A stretch of DNA of 64,000 nucleotides from Toxotes chatareus. Its lineage: Eukaryota; Chordata; Actinopteri; Toxotidae. The notes under the pieces are model-generated. The model did not search any database. It saw only the letters and a program-made list of their open reading frames with translations, and was not told where the DNA came from. The stretch is from the NCBI GenBank assembly GCA_016801885.1, contig CM028895.1:20356001-20420000 (forward strand), written 5' to 3'. Shown one piece after another: positions 1-10,360 of this stretch. Each line of letters begins with the position of its first letter. The first letter of the stretch is position 1. Made by a program: the position numbers and the translations under genes.

Positions 1-206
1 TCTATCTGTTCATCTTACCTGTCCAAATCTCCTGTACCTGTCTTTTGATCTGCCTGCCTTTGATTTATGTGCTTCTTTGGATTGCCTACTTGTGACTAAC
101 TGTGAGCTTGTTTATTTTTTCATTTAGTAAAATCCATTTTCATCTTCCACCCTCAGTGTCTGGGTTTGGGTCCCTCCAACTCCTTTTGCACACCAGTGAC
201 AAGTTC
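1..206 (+). repeat. 3' end of a dispersed repeat (LTR-like tail)
   Basis: The T- and C-rich segment has repeated CCTGTC and CTGCCT words and a GTAAAATCC stretch where such tails usually carry a polyadenylation signal. It ends with a GTTTGGGTCCCTCC block and a CACCAGTGACAAG end. Teleost genomes contain many dispersed repeats, probably LTR retrotransposon tails, that end this way (CTGCATTTGGGTCC then GTGACA). The left end lies outside the window. The assignment to an LTR class is inference; the exact family is not recognised. Confidence 0.4.
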
Positions 207-1552
207 AAGCTTATATAAGCTTAAGTTTATAAGCTAAGTCTATTTCTTATCAAAGTGCTTCCTCTTTGCTGCAGAGTTATCACGTCAGGACATTAATTTA
301 GCAGGTTTAGCTACCTGATATTATACATGTTTACTGGCCCAGTCTGGACTATCAAACGTGAGGTGATATTGGTGATGGAGGTGATGTTGCTCCATGCAGT
401 TTGTTTAATTTATCTGTTTGGTATAGATATGCATGAATAATTAAGGAAACTCAGCAATCAATACTATTGGCTCCTGCATTGCTGTTCACCTACCATCCTC
501 CATAGTTTCAGATTGGAAACAGTACAGTCAGGAGAAGAGGCGAAGCTCCAAAAACACCTGAATTACACACGTCTTTGTTCTTAAACACGCTGCCCATTAT
601 AAACCTGACACCACCAAGCTCAGATTACCCCGATGACATTGCTGTAACATTATAAAAAAGACTGTCTTTACCAGTGTAGTATAAATAATGCCAACCATCT
701 CAGCATAGCTGCGCTGTAACTTTTACTATACTGGCTCATGCATGCAATATGTTGGTTCTCATGTTAAGTATGGAACTATAACAAAACCCTGCAATTAAAT
801 TCATGTCCTTCCATCAGTGGATGTCATGCAGGCAGATGACAGCACAGTTTGATTGTCAGCATGAAATATCTGTGAAGTCAACAAAAGCCCACTGGGAACT
901 CACGGGAATCACGGGGAATATGGAGATGGTTTTTCCAGTAATTGCTGCACTGTAAGCCATCAAGGATTCAAGGGCGATTCGTTCTGTCTTATTTGTGTAG
1001 TTGTGGCTATCATTTATATCAATTGTGATAATTATCTGGGAACATGGTGGGACTGTTTCTGTGTCACTTAGCATCTGACTGGGATAGCTGTAGTTTAAGA
1101 GCTACACATCAAGCAAAAGGGGACTGTTCTTCGTTTTATTGGTTTCTTTTAATCATGATCGTTCCCTAACTCTGACGAGGCAGTTGTTATTATAACCATG
1201 ACGATGACGAGACTTACCTCCCCTCCCCTTATCAAGAAATTTTTAACTCCAACTGTGATGTTTTTTTTAACCAAACCAAGTTGTTTTTGTGCCTTAACCA
1301 TAGTGTATCACATCCTGAAATGGATTTATTTTCCAACAGTGATTTGTAAGTTTTGGTAGCAAGAGACAAATCATCGAAAATATCCTGTTGATGGGCAAAG
1401 ACCCTTCTATATGTTGTTCTGACAGGAAGTAACAAATGACATTCACGTCTTTTTGTGTTTTCATTCGGAATATATACATACGCATGTAGTGTTGCGTTAG
1501 CATTGAGTATGCAACTTAAGAACAAGGATAGACTTCACACCATGTTATTAGT
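207..1552. other. non-coding stretch, no gene seen
   Basis: Only short chance frames occur. Around 1155-1310 there is an accumulation of CCAAACCAAG and TTAACC words that resembles decayed interspersed repeats, but it is too degraded to assign. No RNA gene or splice-bounded frame was seen. Confidence 0.5.
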
Positions 1553-1715
1553 ATTATTATTATTCACCCAGCCCGGCCATCGGCAGGACGGTCCCCCATC
1601 TGAGCCAGGTTCTGCTCAAGGTTTCTTCCTCTCTGTCTCTGTAAAGCGCTTTGAGACAATTTTGATTGTGGAAGGCGCTATATAAATAAAATTGAATTGA
1701 ATTGAATTGAATTGA
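1553..1715 (+). mobile_element. LINE 3' end (L2-like) with TTGAA tail
   Basis: The sequence contains GAGCCAGGTTCTGCTC, GGTTTCTTCCTCTCTG, AAAGCGCTTTGAGACAATT and GGCGCTATATAAATAAAATTG, then about four copies of the pentamer TTGAA. This order is the standard 3' untranslated end of L2/CR1-type LINEs, and of SINEs borrowing that end, in teleosts. The element is 5'-truncated and keeps no coding sequence. Orientation is given by the tail. Confidence 0.6.
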
Positions 1716-1876
1716 ACTACACATCCCTCAGTGAGACCTGACCCAGGACAGTCCAGAACCCTAGCTCCTTCTAGAAGAAAACCTGTAACTTACAGTGTTA
1801 CACTGCCATGACTGTAGCTTTCCAGCAGTTTTAATGTGTACAGCTGTATTATTATTTATATTAGAGATTTACCGTA

Positions 1877-1940
1877 GGGTGGCACGGTGTTGCAGTGGTT
1901 AGCACTGTCACCTCCTGATTAGAACCCCGGGTCTGTCAGT
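1877..1940 (+). mobile_element. tRNA-derived SINE head, truncated
   Basis: GGTGGCACGGTGTTGCAGTGGTTAGCACTGTCACCTC matches in form the tRNA-like head of a very common teleost SINE, with an A-box-like segment (TGCAGTGGTTAGC) followed by a decayed B-box region (GAACCCCGGG). The rest of the element does not follow, so it is a 3'-truncated copy. A matching tail type appears far away at 55.6 kb. It is not a functional tRNA gene because the acceptor and T arms cannot be formed. Confidence 0.55.
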
Positions 1941-2059
1941 CATGTTATGTATTGGATTCCTCTGTTGCTCGTTCTAAGTTCTATCTAATTTCCTCTTAAA
2001 GTTAATTTGTGCATTAGAGACACTCAACTCACAGAGAGAAAGGGTTATTAGTTTTATTA

Positions 2060-2340
2060 TGCTGACTCTGACAGTTTAGTGCTGGTCGAATGATTTAAGT
2101 GCTTCTGTATGATAATTCTGATTAATGCCATAATAATAAAAATAAAAGTAGCAATATCCCACAGACAAAATACTCAATTACAAGAAGAAGCCCTGCATTT
2201 AAAAGGTTACCATAGTGAGTGTAAAGAAGGAGCAAAATTTACTTAAAGCATCAAAAGTAAACGGGCTCATTATGCAGAACGGCCTATTTCAGGGCGGTAT
2301 GTTATTTCTATATACGTATTTTATAAACTAATTACTATGA
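2060..2340 (-). repeat. minus-strand copy of the teleost 'CTCAAGTACTG' dispersed repeat
   Basis: On the plus strand the segment has AGTAGCAATA, ACAAAATACTCAATTACAAG, AAGCCCTGCATTTAAAAGG, TTACTTAAAGCATCAAAAGT and CATTATGCAGAACGGCC. Read on the minus strand these are the interior and 3' parts of the repeat copied at 14.0-14.3 kb and at 63.2-63.4 kb (CATAATGAGTAC, GTACTTTTACTT, AATGCAGGGCTT). The copy is degraded and lacks the 5' part. Confidence 0.5.
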
Positions 2341-2509
2341 TTCGTATGTTTTGTCTGTAAAATGTTAAAAGTTGAATAAATAAATAACAGTACTATTTCA
2401 AATAAAGATTTACTCCATTAAGCAGCCCTGGTGCATTAGTAACACGCCAGTTCACATTGTTTTTACAATTCTTAATTAATATAACATAAGCATTACAACT
2501 TATTTCATC

Positions 2510-2830
2510 ATAATTCCAGTTCAAAGCCTGACATCTTTTGAAAACACATGTAAATACACAAAACAAAAGCAAATGAGGGAAACGGCTTCATTATCGCAAA
2601 CACAGTATTTAGGGGGGGAAAAAAAAAAAGCAAAATGAGAAAACAATCCAGCAGAGAAAACACACCGCATAAAACATAAAGCAAGAAGCACCGTGATGTG
2701 GTACAATAACACAACAACATCCAATACAGAAAACAGCCAAACACAATGACCCGACGCTGCAAATACAAGCATCAAAACCAAATACAGAAAACCCTGCAAG
2801 TCCCACAGACCACAACAGAAAAGAGTTACA
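2510..2830. repeat. A-rich, strand-asymmetric segment
   Basis: The plus strand consists largely of short AAAACAC, ACAGAAAAC and CAACAC words with very few T. This produces long but meaningless minus-strand frames rich in F, C, L and V. It looks like a decayed simple-sequence or degenerate tandem region. No family could be assigned. Confidence 0.4.
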
Positions 2831-3209
2831 CAACCACTCCATTCACTTAGCAGAAATAAGCTCAGTATGTAAGTTGTTTTTTTTTTTTTTGTAACATTGT
2901 GATTGCCTGATTTGATGGACCACAATATTAAAAGCTTTCCTGCGTCACTGACATAATTGACATCATTGCATTCAGTAACACACTATGAAGAAAACATGCA
3001 ATGCTGATGTTATTCCCACTGTTCGCTGTGGTTTCAGTGGTTTGCACACACCTCCTCCTTTTACTGCCTGCACACACATATATACCAATACGCTGTACAT
3101 TACAGTACTATATTTATATGCACACAATATTATTTGAAGTCTCCACTAAGAAGAATAAGAGAAGGCATTTTTTATTTTTTTGCTGTACATCTGCATATTA
3201 TGCACACGT

Positions 3210-3210
<1 letters not shown>

Positions 3211-3246
<36 letters not shown>
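3211..3246. repeat. (CA)18 microsatellite
   Basis: An uninterrupted CA dinucleotide run of about 36 bases is preceded by GCACACGTG. It is likely polymorphic. Confidence 0.95.
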
Positions 3247-3247
<1 letters not shown>

Positions 3248-3495
3248 CACTGCAGAGACAGTCACACACTACCATTATCCACTGTGTGATTACAGACAGA
3301 GTAGTTTGTTATAGCTCAGACTGCAATCAGCCTGACTCAGAGCAGGCTTGTAGTGTGTTATATGCTAATGCATTATCAGATTAAAGGCTTGGCTTCCTAT
3401 AATCTATGAACTGAGCCAATGACTGGGATGGTACCTTGCCCAGTTTACAAGAAACAATCAATCTGAAGGTACTATTCTGTCAGGAAGCAGTTCAA

Positions 3496-3523
3496 CCCCC
3501 CCCCCCACACACACACACACACA
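3496..3523. repeat. C11 plus (AC)9 compound simple repeat
   Basis: A C homopolymer of 11 runs directly into about nine AC units. The same poly-C/AC arrangement occurs at 24739-24763. Confidence 0.9.
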
Positions 3524-4218
3524 TTCAGACTCTATCTATTTGTGTCAGGTGAAAACACTGAGAACTGATGATCGAACTCAGCACCAGGTTCTGTGTTACA
3601 CGTAAAACAGGAAGAGCTTAAATATTAAATGGCTGCCCAGATACATGATGATGATTCTGTGTTCCTTATCATGGTGAATTAGTTAAAACAGATTATAGCC
3701 TGCAGCTGATCTACACAGCTAACATAGTCTGTACAGTTTAATGTTGGTCACATATACAGAATTTAATGATTTCAAATCTGAATTGTCAGAAGCTGTAATA
3801 AGTAATGATTATCACCAACACGACCATCTGCCTCAAATCATCCCAAAACCTCTCTGTACCTCTAATTCTTACTTTTAAATATCATAGCCACCTTATCTTA
3901 TGATTAACAGTCTGCAGTGCTATTCTCCATCACTAATGTAACACAACTAATAATAACCTTTTTCCTGTTGTAAACATCCAGCAGTTCGACACCACAGCAG
4001 AGCTGGGTGTTTAGAATGAGCAATGACAGGCGCTATGGTTAGATGAGACTTAGCAGGCTTTCAGAACCTAACATCACACTGTGTTAAAACGTTAAGGCGT
4101 CTGTCGGCGTGAGAGCGCTGCTACAGGTGCTAATAAGGAGATGAAATGTGATCCAGGAAGGCCTGAGGATAATTAGAGCTGATCCAGTATTGCAGTCTAC
4201 CCACACCGACCCTAACAG

Positions 4219-4236
4219 ACAGAGAGAGAGAGAGAG
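4219..4236. repeat. (AG)n microsatellite
   Basis: A short perfect AG dinucleotide run. Confidence 0.85.
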
Positions 4237-4335
4237 TAGCAGCATCAGCAGCTGTTGTGGAAAAGAGCAGCAATATAGCAATATTAATGTCTACTGAATA
4301 AATGTAAAGTCATAGTATAGTGGATGAATGAGTGG

Positions 4336-4560
4336 CCCCTTTTCGAAGGTCGCTGCCCTCTAAAGCTGTATTTGCCAAGTAAACCTGTGAAATACGGGTT
4401 CAAGATCTGGGCAGTACGAACCATGTTGCCAGGACCTGCTACGTTTGAAACATGCACGTCTACATAGAAAGACCTGCTGGTCGATCTCCAGAGAAGAACC
4501 GGGCCAAGCCTGTGGTCCTGGACATGGCAGGAGGTGTCCATATGCACAACAAAAACACAA
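4336..4560 (+). pseudogene. piggyBac-type transposase fragment
   Basis: Translation from 4336 gives PLFEGRCPLKLYLPSKPVKY then GFKIWA. After a broken stretch a second frame from 4452 gives MHVYIERPAGRSPEKNRAKP then VVLDMAGGV. The pieces in order, RGRCP..YxPSKPxKYGxKIW, xVYxGKPAG.xPEKN and VVLDM, follow the core of piggyBac-family (PGBD-like, DDE_Tnp_1_7) transposases just before the GHNVTCDNFFTS block, here decayed to MHNKNTTCF. At least one frameshift separates the blocks. Catalytic regions on both sides are missing and no terminal repeats were found. It is a dead relic about 75 codons long. Confidence 0.7.
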
Positions 4561-4811
4561 CATGTTTTCATACATGTTACATTTTTAAAAAGGCACAGCA
4601 CAGTGACAGTAAAGTTGTGGTCCTGACAGCTAAATTATGTGTAAACTAAGTGTGAGTGTAAACCCTCAGGGACTGCAGATCCAGCAGATAATTCTCTGTA
4701 GGCTCATCACTACAACCATCCACATTATCACATTCTTTCACTCCATTTCATAAAAAAAATATTGATCTTAAACACTGTAAACTCCAGGAGAAGAGCAATT
4801 ATTTTCTGTGT

Positions 4812-4816
<5 letters not shown>

Positions 4817-4844
<28 letters not shown>
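4817..4844. repeat. poly-T tract (28)
   Basis: An uninterrupted T homopolymer. Confidence 0.95.
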
Positions 4845-4847
<3 letters not shown>

Positions 4848-5330
4848 CCTGGGTCTCAGTCACCTCAGTCTGGACTGCCAGGGGCAAATTCACATCCAAT
4901 CACATCTTTACTGAAATTTGCTGTGCATTCAGTCAGCAACCGCTGTCATATTAGAAAAGGCCAGCACTCTCATATTATGGAGTGCAAAGGGTCCCTTGGG
5001 GGCTGCCTTGCTGGCTTTAGACTTTTAGTCTGTTGTACTGCTGCGGTTTCAGGTCACAATCTTAATCCTGGAGTCAACAAGTCAAAGACCAAACCTCTGT
5101 TATTGTGACAGTCCAATGGCTACAAGAGTCCTCTGTTCAAATGCTAGAAAGGTCAAACTATAGTTATCTAATACCTATTGACAGTTTTAGCACAGTTTAT
5201 CTCATCCCTACATCATTTTTCACCTCTTTCAGGGTTATAAAATCCTTGACTTTCCCTTCGACCATCAAAATCCTTCAGCGTTTGTAGTGCAAATAAGCTG
5301 CGATGGATATGCGAGTGCATGCACCCTGTG

Positions 5331-5350
5331 TCTTTCTTCTTCTTCTTCTT
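5331..5350. repeat. (TTC)n simple repeat
   Basis: A run of TTC triplets, near-perfect. Confidence 0.8.
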
Positions 5351-5524
5351 TTTGTGTGTAGCCACTTCAAGCACTTCAAGCTGAAAATATTTTGACTTTT
5401 CAGGAAAGGCTGCACTTTTCTTGTTAGGGTGATGCTGTCATAGACATAAAAACCCACATGCAGCGCTCTTTTCACTACATGAAAGCACTTAATCTCAGCA
5501 CCCGCAAGTGCTTTTTCACTGTGG

Positions 5525-5549
5525 AAAAAAAAAAAAAAAAAAAAAAAAA
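5525..5549. repeat. poly-A tract (25)
   Basis: An uninterrupted A homopolymer on the plus strand. Confidence 0.95.
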
Positions 5550-5745
5550 GAGAAGCCTGGTGGACATTTGCCCTAAAGTCTCTCACAACCTTTAAAGGTA
5601 CCCAATGAGACCTAAGCATATGATGTGGTGAGCGCTTGCAACCAACTTTATCTCCTGAAATCTAATGAAATGACCTTGAAATGGAATTCTGTTCATGCAT
5701 CCACAGTGAAACAATCATGTTTCCTCTTCAACAGTCATACAGAAA

Positions 5746-6245
5746 AAGGATAATTACAAATGAGACATTAAAGCAGTATGTGCATAGGAACAAGGGAGCA
5801 AACACAGGAAATGAAAACAGGAACAAACACTGAAGCAGAACCACAGGTACAAGTCAGACACAGTCACTGATTCCAACTCCGGCAGGACAACAGAGGCTGG
5901 ATAACAGGTTCAAATGGAGACTAAACCACAGGAGCAAGCTCAGGGAGCAAACACAGTGATGACAACAGATACCAACACAGACAAACTGACCAAGAGACAG
6001 GGGAGCAACAAGCCTTAAATGCACTGAGGGTAAACTGGCAACAGGTGATACAGATTAGGGCGAGGAATGCAATCAACAAGGTGGGAAACAAAGACAGGAA
6101 GTAAACAGGGAAAAGACACACCATTAACGTGACTTGCTACAGGGCTGATCACGACACAGAGTCCAAACACAGTCCATAAAATGTTCAACTAAAGTCCAAA
6201 ACAGTCCAGAAAGAGTTCAAAAGAACCACCAAGGGGCTGATCATA
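5746..6245 (-). repeat. dispersed A/C/G-rich repeat, probably LTR-like
   Basis: The plus strand is a series of AAACACAGG, AGGAAC, CAGAGG, CAACAGGTG and GGGAAACAAAGACAGG words, with AACAAGGTGGG and GTCCAAACACAGTCC near the right side. This texture, T-poor on one strand with AACAGGTGATACAGATTAGGG and ATCAACAAGG blocks, is characteristic of abundant teleost dispersed repeats that on the opposite strand end in a GTTTCC-rich tail. The orientation and LTR assignment are inference. No coding was found. Confidence 0.35.
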
Positions 6246-6246
6246 A

Positions 6247-6376
6247 CAGAATTCTATTTTAGGCGCTATCCCAGTGGCAGCTTGTTGCAGCAGCTCCTTA
6301 GATGTTCTTGTTTTAACAATTTCCCTCTGAGGGATGAATAAAGTATATCTATCTATCTATCTATCTATCTATTGAT
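6247..6376 (+). mobile_element. LINE 3' end with (TATC)n tail
   Basis: A short untranslated block leads to AACAATTTCCCTCTGAGGGATGAATAAAGTA and then about seven TATC units (6347-6372). The AATTTCCC..GG.AT.AATAAAGTATCTATC ending is the usual 3' terminus of a group of teleost LINEs and derived SINEs. A related terminus is seen on the minus strand at 37.25 kb and on the plus strand at 55.2 kb. The copy is heavily 5'-truncated. Confidence 0.6.
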
Positions 6377-7515
6377 CTATTATCATTATTTCCTGGTTCA
6401 GACGCCGGGTTTTAAGCCCATTTGGCTGATTGGTCACAGAGAAAAAGCAAGTCCAAATAGAGAGCACTGCTCCACCTTTCCTCTCCTTTGATGTTCGATT
6501 GACAGTCATTAGTCTAATTAGAGTTGACAGGAAGGGACTCCTCCACTTCTGTGAAGTGTTGGACAGTGCAGGACTGCGGGGGGTAATTGATACGTTCATG
6601 GCCTAAGGTTGAAAGAGATGAGTTTGTTAAGCGCTTGTGCATGTTCAGCTCTTTGAGTGAACTGATCCTGAATTATGCAGAATGTTTGAAATGAACTTTT
6701 GACTCTTTCGGTTTCAGGTAATTGAAAATTGCAACAGCATGCAGTCATCAGCTACCTTGGTCTCAAGGGTTCAACATCCAAGGAGGCCCTTGTCCTGATT
6801 TGGCCCATTGAACTACCTCTTCCCCAAGATGAAGAAGTGGTTGCCATTTTGACAGTGATGATGATATCATCGCTGCTGTGGTCACTTTCTGGAGTGAGAT
6901 CACCCCTCGTATTACAAATGAAACATTTACATGGATCTTTATCCATGAAACAAGAGATTAGTGACAGAGGAAACGATTCAGTGCTGTTTTACATGTAATG
7001 GAAGTTTGTTGTACTAGTAACTCTCTCTCTGTCTGCTGGTGGCTGGTGTTTTGCCCTTTTTGGGCTTGTTAAGACGATCTGTGTGTCTGCATTTGGAAGA
7101 AGCAGGATTCTGAATCAACTTTTTTTTAACATTCATTTAACATTATGTTTTATTGGTTTGAACCGCAAACATCTATACATACAATCAAAGCCATCGTCAG
7201 AACTGTATCATCACACTGTGTATACAATGTGAATGTGTATTTTCACACCTTTGTTGGAGCTAATATGGCCTACTGTCTAAAAATGCATTAACCTTACGTT
7301 AGTCAACAATCAACTTGTGACAGTGTTAATGAGCTCCACTGGATCTAATGCACTGTAAATCTGTCAGTAATAAACTGTTACCACAGCACTGGCACAAACA
7401 CTGATGAGGAAATTACAGAAGCAATGACATTAATGAGATGTGGCCCAAACATTCTATATATTACAAGGGAAAACACATTAGAAGGGTTCAAGGCATCAAA
7501 ACAGTTACAAAACTC
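6377..7515. other. non-coding stretch, nothing recognised
   Basis: Short frames at 6369-6599 (minus) and 6729-6998 (plus) have no recognisable domain, no codon-use signal and no good splice context. They are taken as chance frames. Confidence 0.5.
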
Positions 7516-7962
7516 TGTTGTGACTCTTTTGTGGACTCCGGTTTGGTTTCTTTGTTTTTCTGTTTAGTATTTCCTGTTTTATTTTGAAGTTATGTTGCTT
7601 GTGGATCTGGTCTTTGCACCCTGGTGTGTTCCACCTATTCCCAGTTACCTCAGTTACCTTGTGTGTTAAAGTCTCTGTGTTCCTCTGTCTCTTTGTGTTT
7701 CTACAGATTTGCCTTCTTTGCTGTTTTGTTCATGTAAGTGTTTGAAGTTTCCTCCGAGTTATTTTTTCCCTTCGTGGGTATTTTTGATTGATTTTTTTTT
7801 TTTTTTCTGAGTTTTGTTTTCCTAGCTGCGGGGGCTCTCAGTTTCTCACCTGTCTGCCTGTGAGCCAATCTTGTATGTTATTAAAATATCTTCATTAATC
7901 AGCCTGCCTGAGTGTTTGCATTTGGGTCCTTTCCCTTGTGTTCCTGGTCTCCACTTAACAGT
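7516..7962 (+). repeat. dispersed LTR-like repeat
   Basis: The segment starts TGTTGTGAC and is T/G-rich throughout. It contains TATTAAAATATCTTC, a degenerate polyadenylation region, and GAGTGTTTGCATTTGGGTCC, then ends near CACTTAACAG. The GCATTTGGGTCC ending is shared with the repeat at the window start. Such units behave as solo LTRs or LTR-like tails in teleosts. No second LTR or internal coding is adjacent. Confidence 0.4.
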
Positions 7963-8559
7963 ATGTTTAATTTGTTGTGATGGAGCATAGGCACTGTGTT
8001 ACCCTGCTAGCTGCTGTCAGTCAAACACAGACCCACCCCTCGAGCTGCTGTCACGTCCATTCCTTTTAACCCTCTGACATTATTACAGAGTACAAAAAGG
8101 CACTAAATGTAGTTTCCACTGGACTTTACGCTGTGACATGTTTTATTTCCACATCATTTGTTTCCTAAATAGCTCTAAGAAAAGGGAAGACATCTAAGGC
8201 ACACTCTTAACTCTTTCAGATTCTGTTTTTGTCACAAAGTTGGGGTTAGTTGTTTTACTTGATGAGGTAGGACCAAGTACACCTTCATCATCCTTACTGG
8301 AACATGGAGCCTGGTGACCACAAACAACATCAGCAAAGCCCTGCCCGACAGGGTCTAATTAGCCAGGATGAGACAACACCTGTGTGGGCATACAGAGCCT
8401 TTAAAACACAGCATCAAGTCTTTGTTCACTCAGGGTCCCACATGCTTACAAGAGGGGGCTGATGCTGCAATTTGATGGAGGAAAATAACAGTAAGCTGAG
8501 GACCCTGTGAAATGAAATGTCAGTCTTACCTATGACACCATGGTTTTCATGGGCAGGAT
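7963..8559. other. non-coding stretch, nothing recognised
   Basis: No open frame, RNA or repeat motif stands out. Confidence 0.45.
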
Positions 8560-9105
8560 TTCAAGGTGCAGCTGAAGGGGAGGAGTGTGAAGAGTGTGAA
8601 GCAGATTGACAGGCAGATTGGTGTGGTGGCAGCAGTATAGAGGGTGTTGTACTGGTCTGTAGTGGTGAAGGGGGAGCTGAGCTGGAAGGAAAAGCTCTAC
8701 GTTCCGACCCTCAGCTATGGTCAGGAGCTTTGGGTAGTGCCCGAAAGAACGAGTTCATTGATACATGAGATCCGCAGGGTGGCCAGACTCACCCTTAGGG
8801 TCAGCGTTAGGAGCTTGGATGTCAGGAGGGAGCTCAGAGTAGAACTGCTGCTCTCTCATGTCAAAAGGAGCCAGTTGAGGTGGCTTGGCCATCTGCAGGA
8901 AGCCTCCTTAGGAGGCCCTGGGGGCAGACCCAGAACACGAAGGGGAGATTATATATTTCGTCTGGCCTGGAAATGTCACAGGGTCCAGGAGGAGCTGGAA
9001 AATGCTGCTGGGGAGAGGGATGTCTGGGTAGCCCTGCTTGACCTGCTGCCACCATGACCTGACCCCCAGAGCAGTGGCTGAAAATGGATGGATGGACGGA
9101 TGGAG
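8560..9105 (+). mobile_element. Rex3/RTE-type LINE 3' end, coding decayed
   Basis: A 137-codon frame (8644-9057) reads through the C-terminal end of an RTE-clade LINE protein. Visible blocks are LSYGQELWVVPERT, RVARLTLRVSVRSLDVRREL, LLLSHVKRSQLRWLGHL, GRPRTRRGDY and AGERDVWVALLDLLPP. The frame is followed by AGCAGTGGCTGAAAATGGATGGATGG and a short GATG-type tail (about 9085-9102), the tail type described for Rex3. Compared with full-length copies, small internal deletions remove the residues after the WVVPER block and the RMPPxxLPGEVF-like segment after WLGHL. The reverse transcriptase and endonuclease domains lie upstream in intact elements and are absent, so it is a dead 5'-truncated copy. 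Confidence 0.8.
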
Positions 9106-10294
9106 CTATGACAAACAAGTTTAGAGTGAAAGGGTTTAGATGACATTCACAGTCATGGAATTTGTTGTACACTACCTCAAAAGATATTACGTACACAGTT
9201 TTGTGGCTTCTTGAACATTTTTTTCCCTCTGAACCATTTGTCGGAGGGTCATAACTTATCTGGCAGCCAGCTGCTTCCATTCAAAGCTTAAAACTGTTTG
9301 CAAAGGGATTTTTAAAAAATGCGCGGAGTGCAAAAACACGGGACATTTACTTCTGGAATCTGGGCCGCTTGCATTTCAGCTTTGTGCTGTCTCCAGTCGT
9401 GCGCTCCCACAGAGACTTAGCCACCACAGGATAATTATTCACCCGGTCCTGAAGTGGTTCTCCACATGCATCAGCTGAGAGCTCTTGTGGGCTTGGTGTC
9501 CTAAAGGGACATTGTGTCATCTCTCACCGCCATAGTGTAATGGCCCACTTCAGCCTTATACAACTTTATGGAGTTCTCTGCTGAATTTCCTGCTGTGAAT
9601 CTGGTTGTGAAAGCCTGGGCCGGACCCGAGGACAGCACACACTCCCACTGACTTCCCTGGACTCTGTCTTCCACCCTCCATGGGACTGAAGTGTTGACAG
9701 CTTTGCTCTTGCCTGGACGCACTTGCTTGCTCATTAATGCTGATGGACTTTTAATCAGAGAGCTAATTGCTTCTACACTCAGAGTGCAGGAGCCACATTG
9801 AACAACTGAAGTTGGTAAACATTTACCTCAGATATCAGCAGAGTGCACAGCCGTTGTTCTTTATCACACATAATTCATTAGGCTGAGAGCAGAGAGAACC
9901 TGAGAGCCCAAATTAAAAAGTAACAGCAGCACTCAAATTGGCCAGTAACTCATCAGCTCACAGCTGGCACATCTTCAGAGGAAGGAAAGGGGTTTTTATC
10001 AGTGACAAGCACTGATCTACCATATAAAGTCATAAAGTTATGACTTAACACCATATAAAATTATGACTTTCTACGGTAAATGAATGTGATCACTATTCTG
10101 TTTGAATGTTTAGATCATGCACATTAATGGAGTAAGAAGTAGAGCGTGCTAAAATGTCAAAATGAACTCCAAAAATGTATAAAATCCTCTCCTGCTGTGT
10201 GGAGTGCCGACATGTCGAGGATCTGTTCATGAAATATTTCATCTTACTCTCTTATAGTTTTCATTAAGCAGCAGTGATGGTTCTCAAATGACAG
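9106..10294. other. non-coding stretch, nothing recognised
   Basis: No gene is visible. A perfect 9-bp hairpin with a 2-base spacer, AAGTCATAA-AG-TTATGACTT, lies at 10027-10046 and part of it recurs 17 bases on. Frames at 8861-9280 and 9501-9734 (minus) have no recognisable domain. Confidence 0.45.
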
Positions 10295-10360
10295 TTTCCT
10301 TTTAAAGATACAGTATTTCTGCATTTTGGGAAGTGCGGTAATTTGATTTCTTTCTTTCAG
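10295..10360 (-). repeat. fragment of a common teleost dispersed repeat
   Basis: TTCCTTTTAAAGATACAG and GCATTTTGGGAAGTGCGGTA, then TTGATTTCTTTCTTTC, match the start of a dispersed teleost repeat. Another part of that repeat lies at 40.9-41.0 kb in the opposite orientation. The copy is only a short end. Confidence 0.4.

Larger units (their letters stand above)
2936..4218. other. non-coding stretch with microsatellites
   Basis: A (CA)18 tract (3211-3246) and a C11-(AC)9 tract (3496-3523) are present. Otherwise no gene, RNA or mobile-element motif was recognised. Confidence 0.5.
4561..5745. other. non-coding stretch with poly-T, (TTC)n and poly-A tracts
   Basis: Contains T28 at 4817-4844, a TTC run at 5331-5350 and A25 at 5525-5549. 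The poly-A could be the scar of a retroposed sequence, but no recognisable body precedes it. No gene was seen. Confidence 0.5.

Noticed and set aside
1..206. Endogenous retrovirus at the window start or at 7.5 kb
   Set aside because: Only LTR-like tails are seen. No primer-binding site, gag, pol or env coding was found adjacent.
1877..1940. Possible tRNA gene
   Set aside because: Only an A-box-like region is intact. Acceptor and T arms do not pair; it is a SINE head.
2521..2925. 134-codon hydrophobic minus-strand frame resembling a membrane protein
   Set aside because: The hydrophobicity comes from the A/C-rich plus strand and crosses homopolymer runs; all three minus frames are partly open.
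3001..3384. 127-codon plus-strand frame
   Set aside because: It includes the (CA)18 tract as an HTHTHT run; no conserved part.
8861..9280. 139-codon minus-strand frame
   Set aside because: It is the antisense shadow of the Rex3-type coding remnant on the plus strand.
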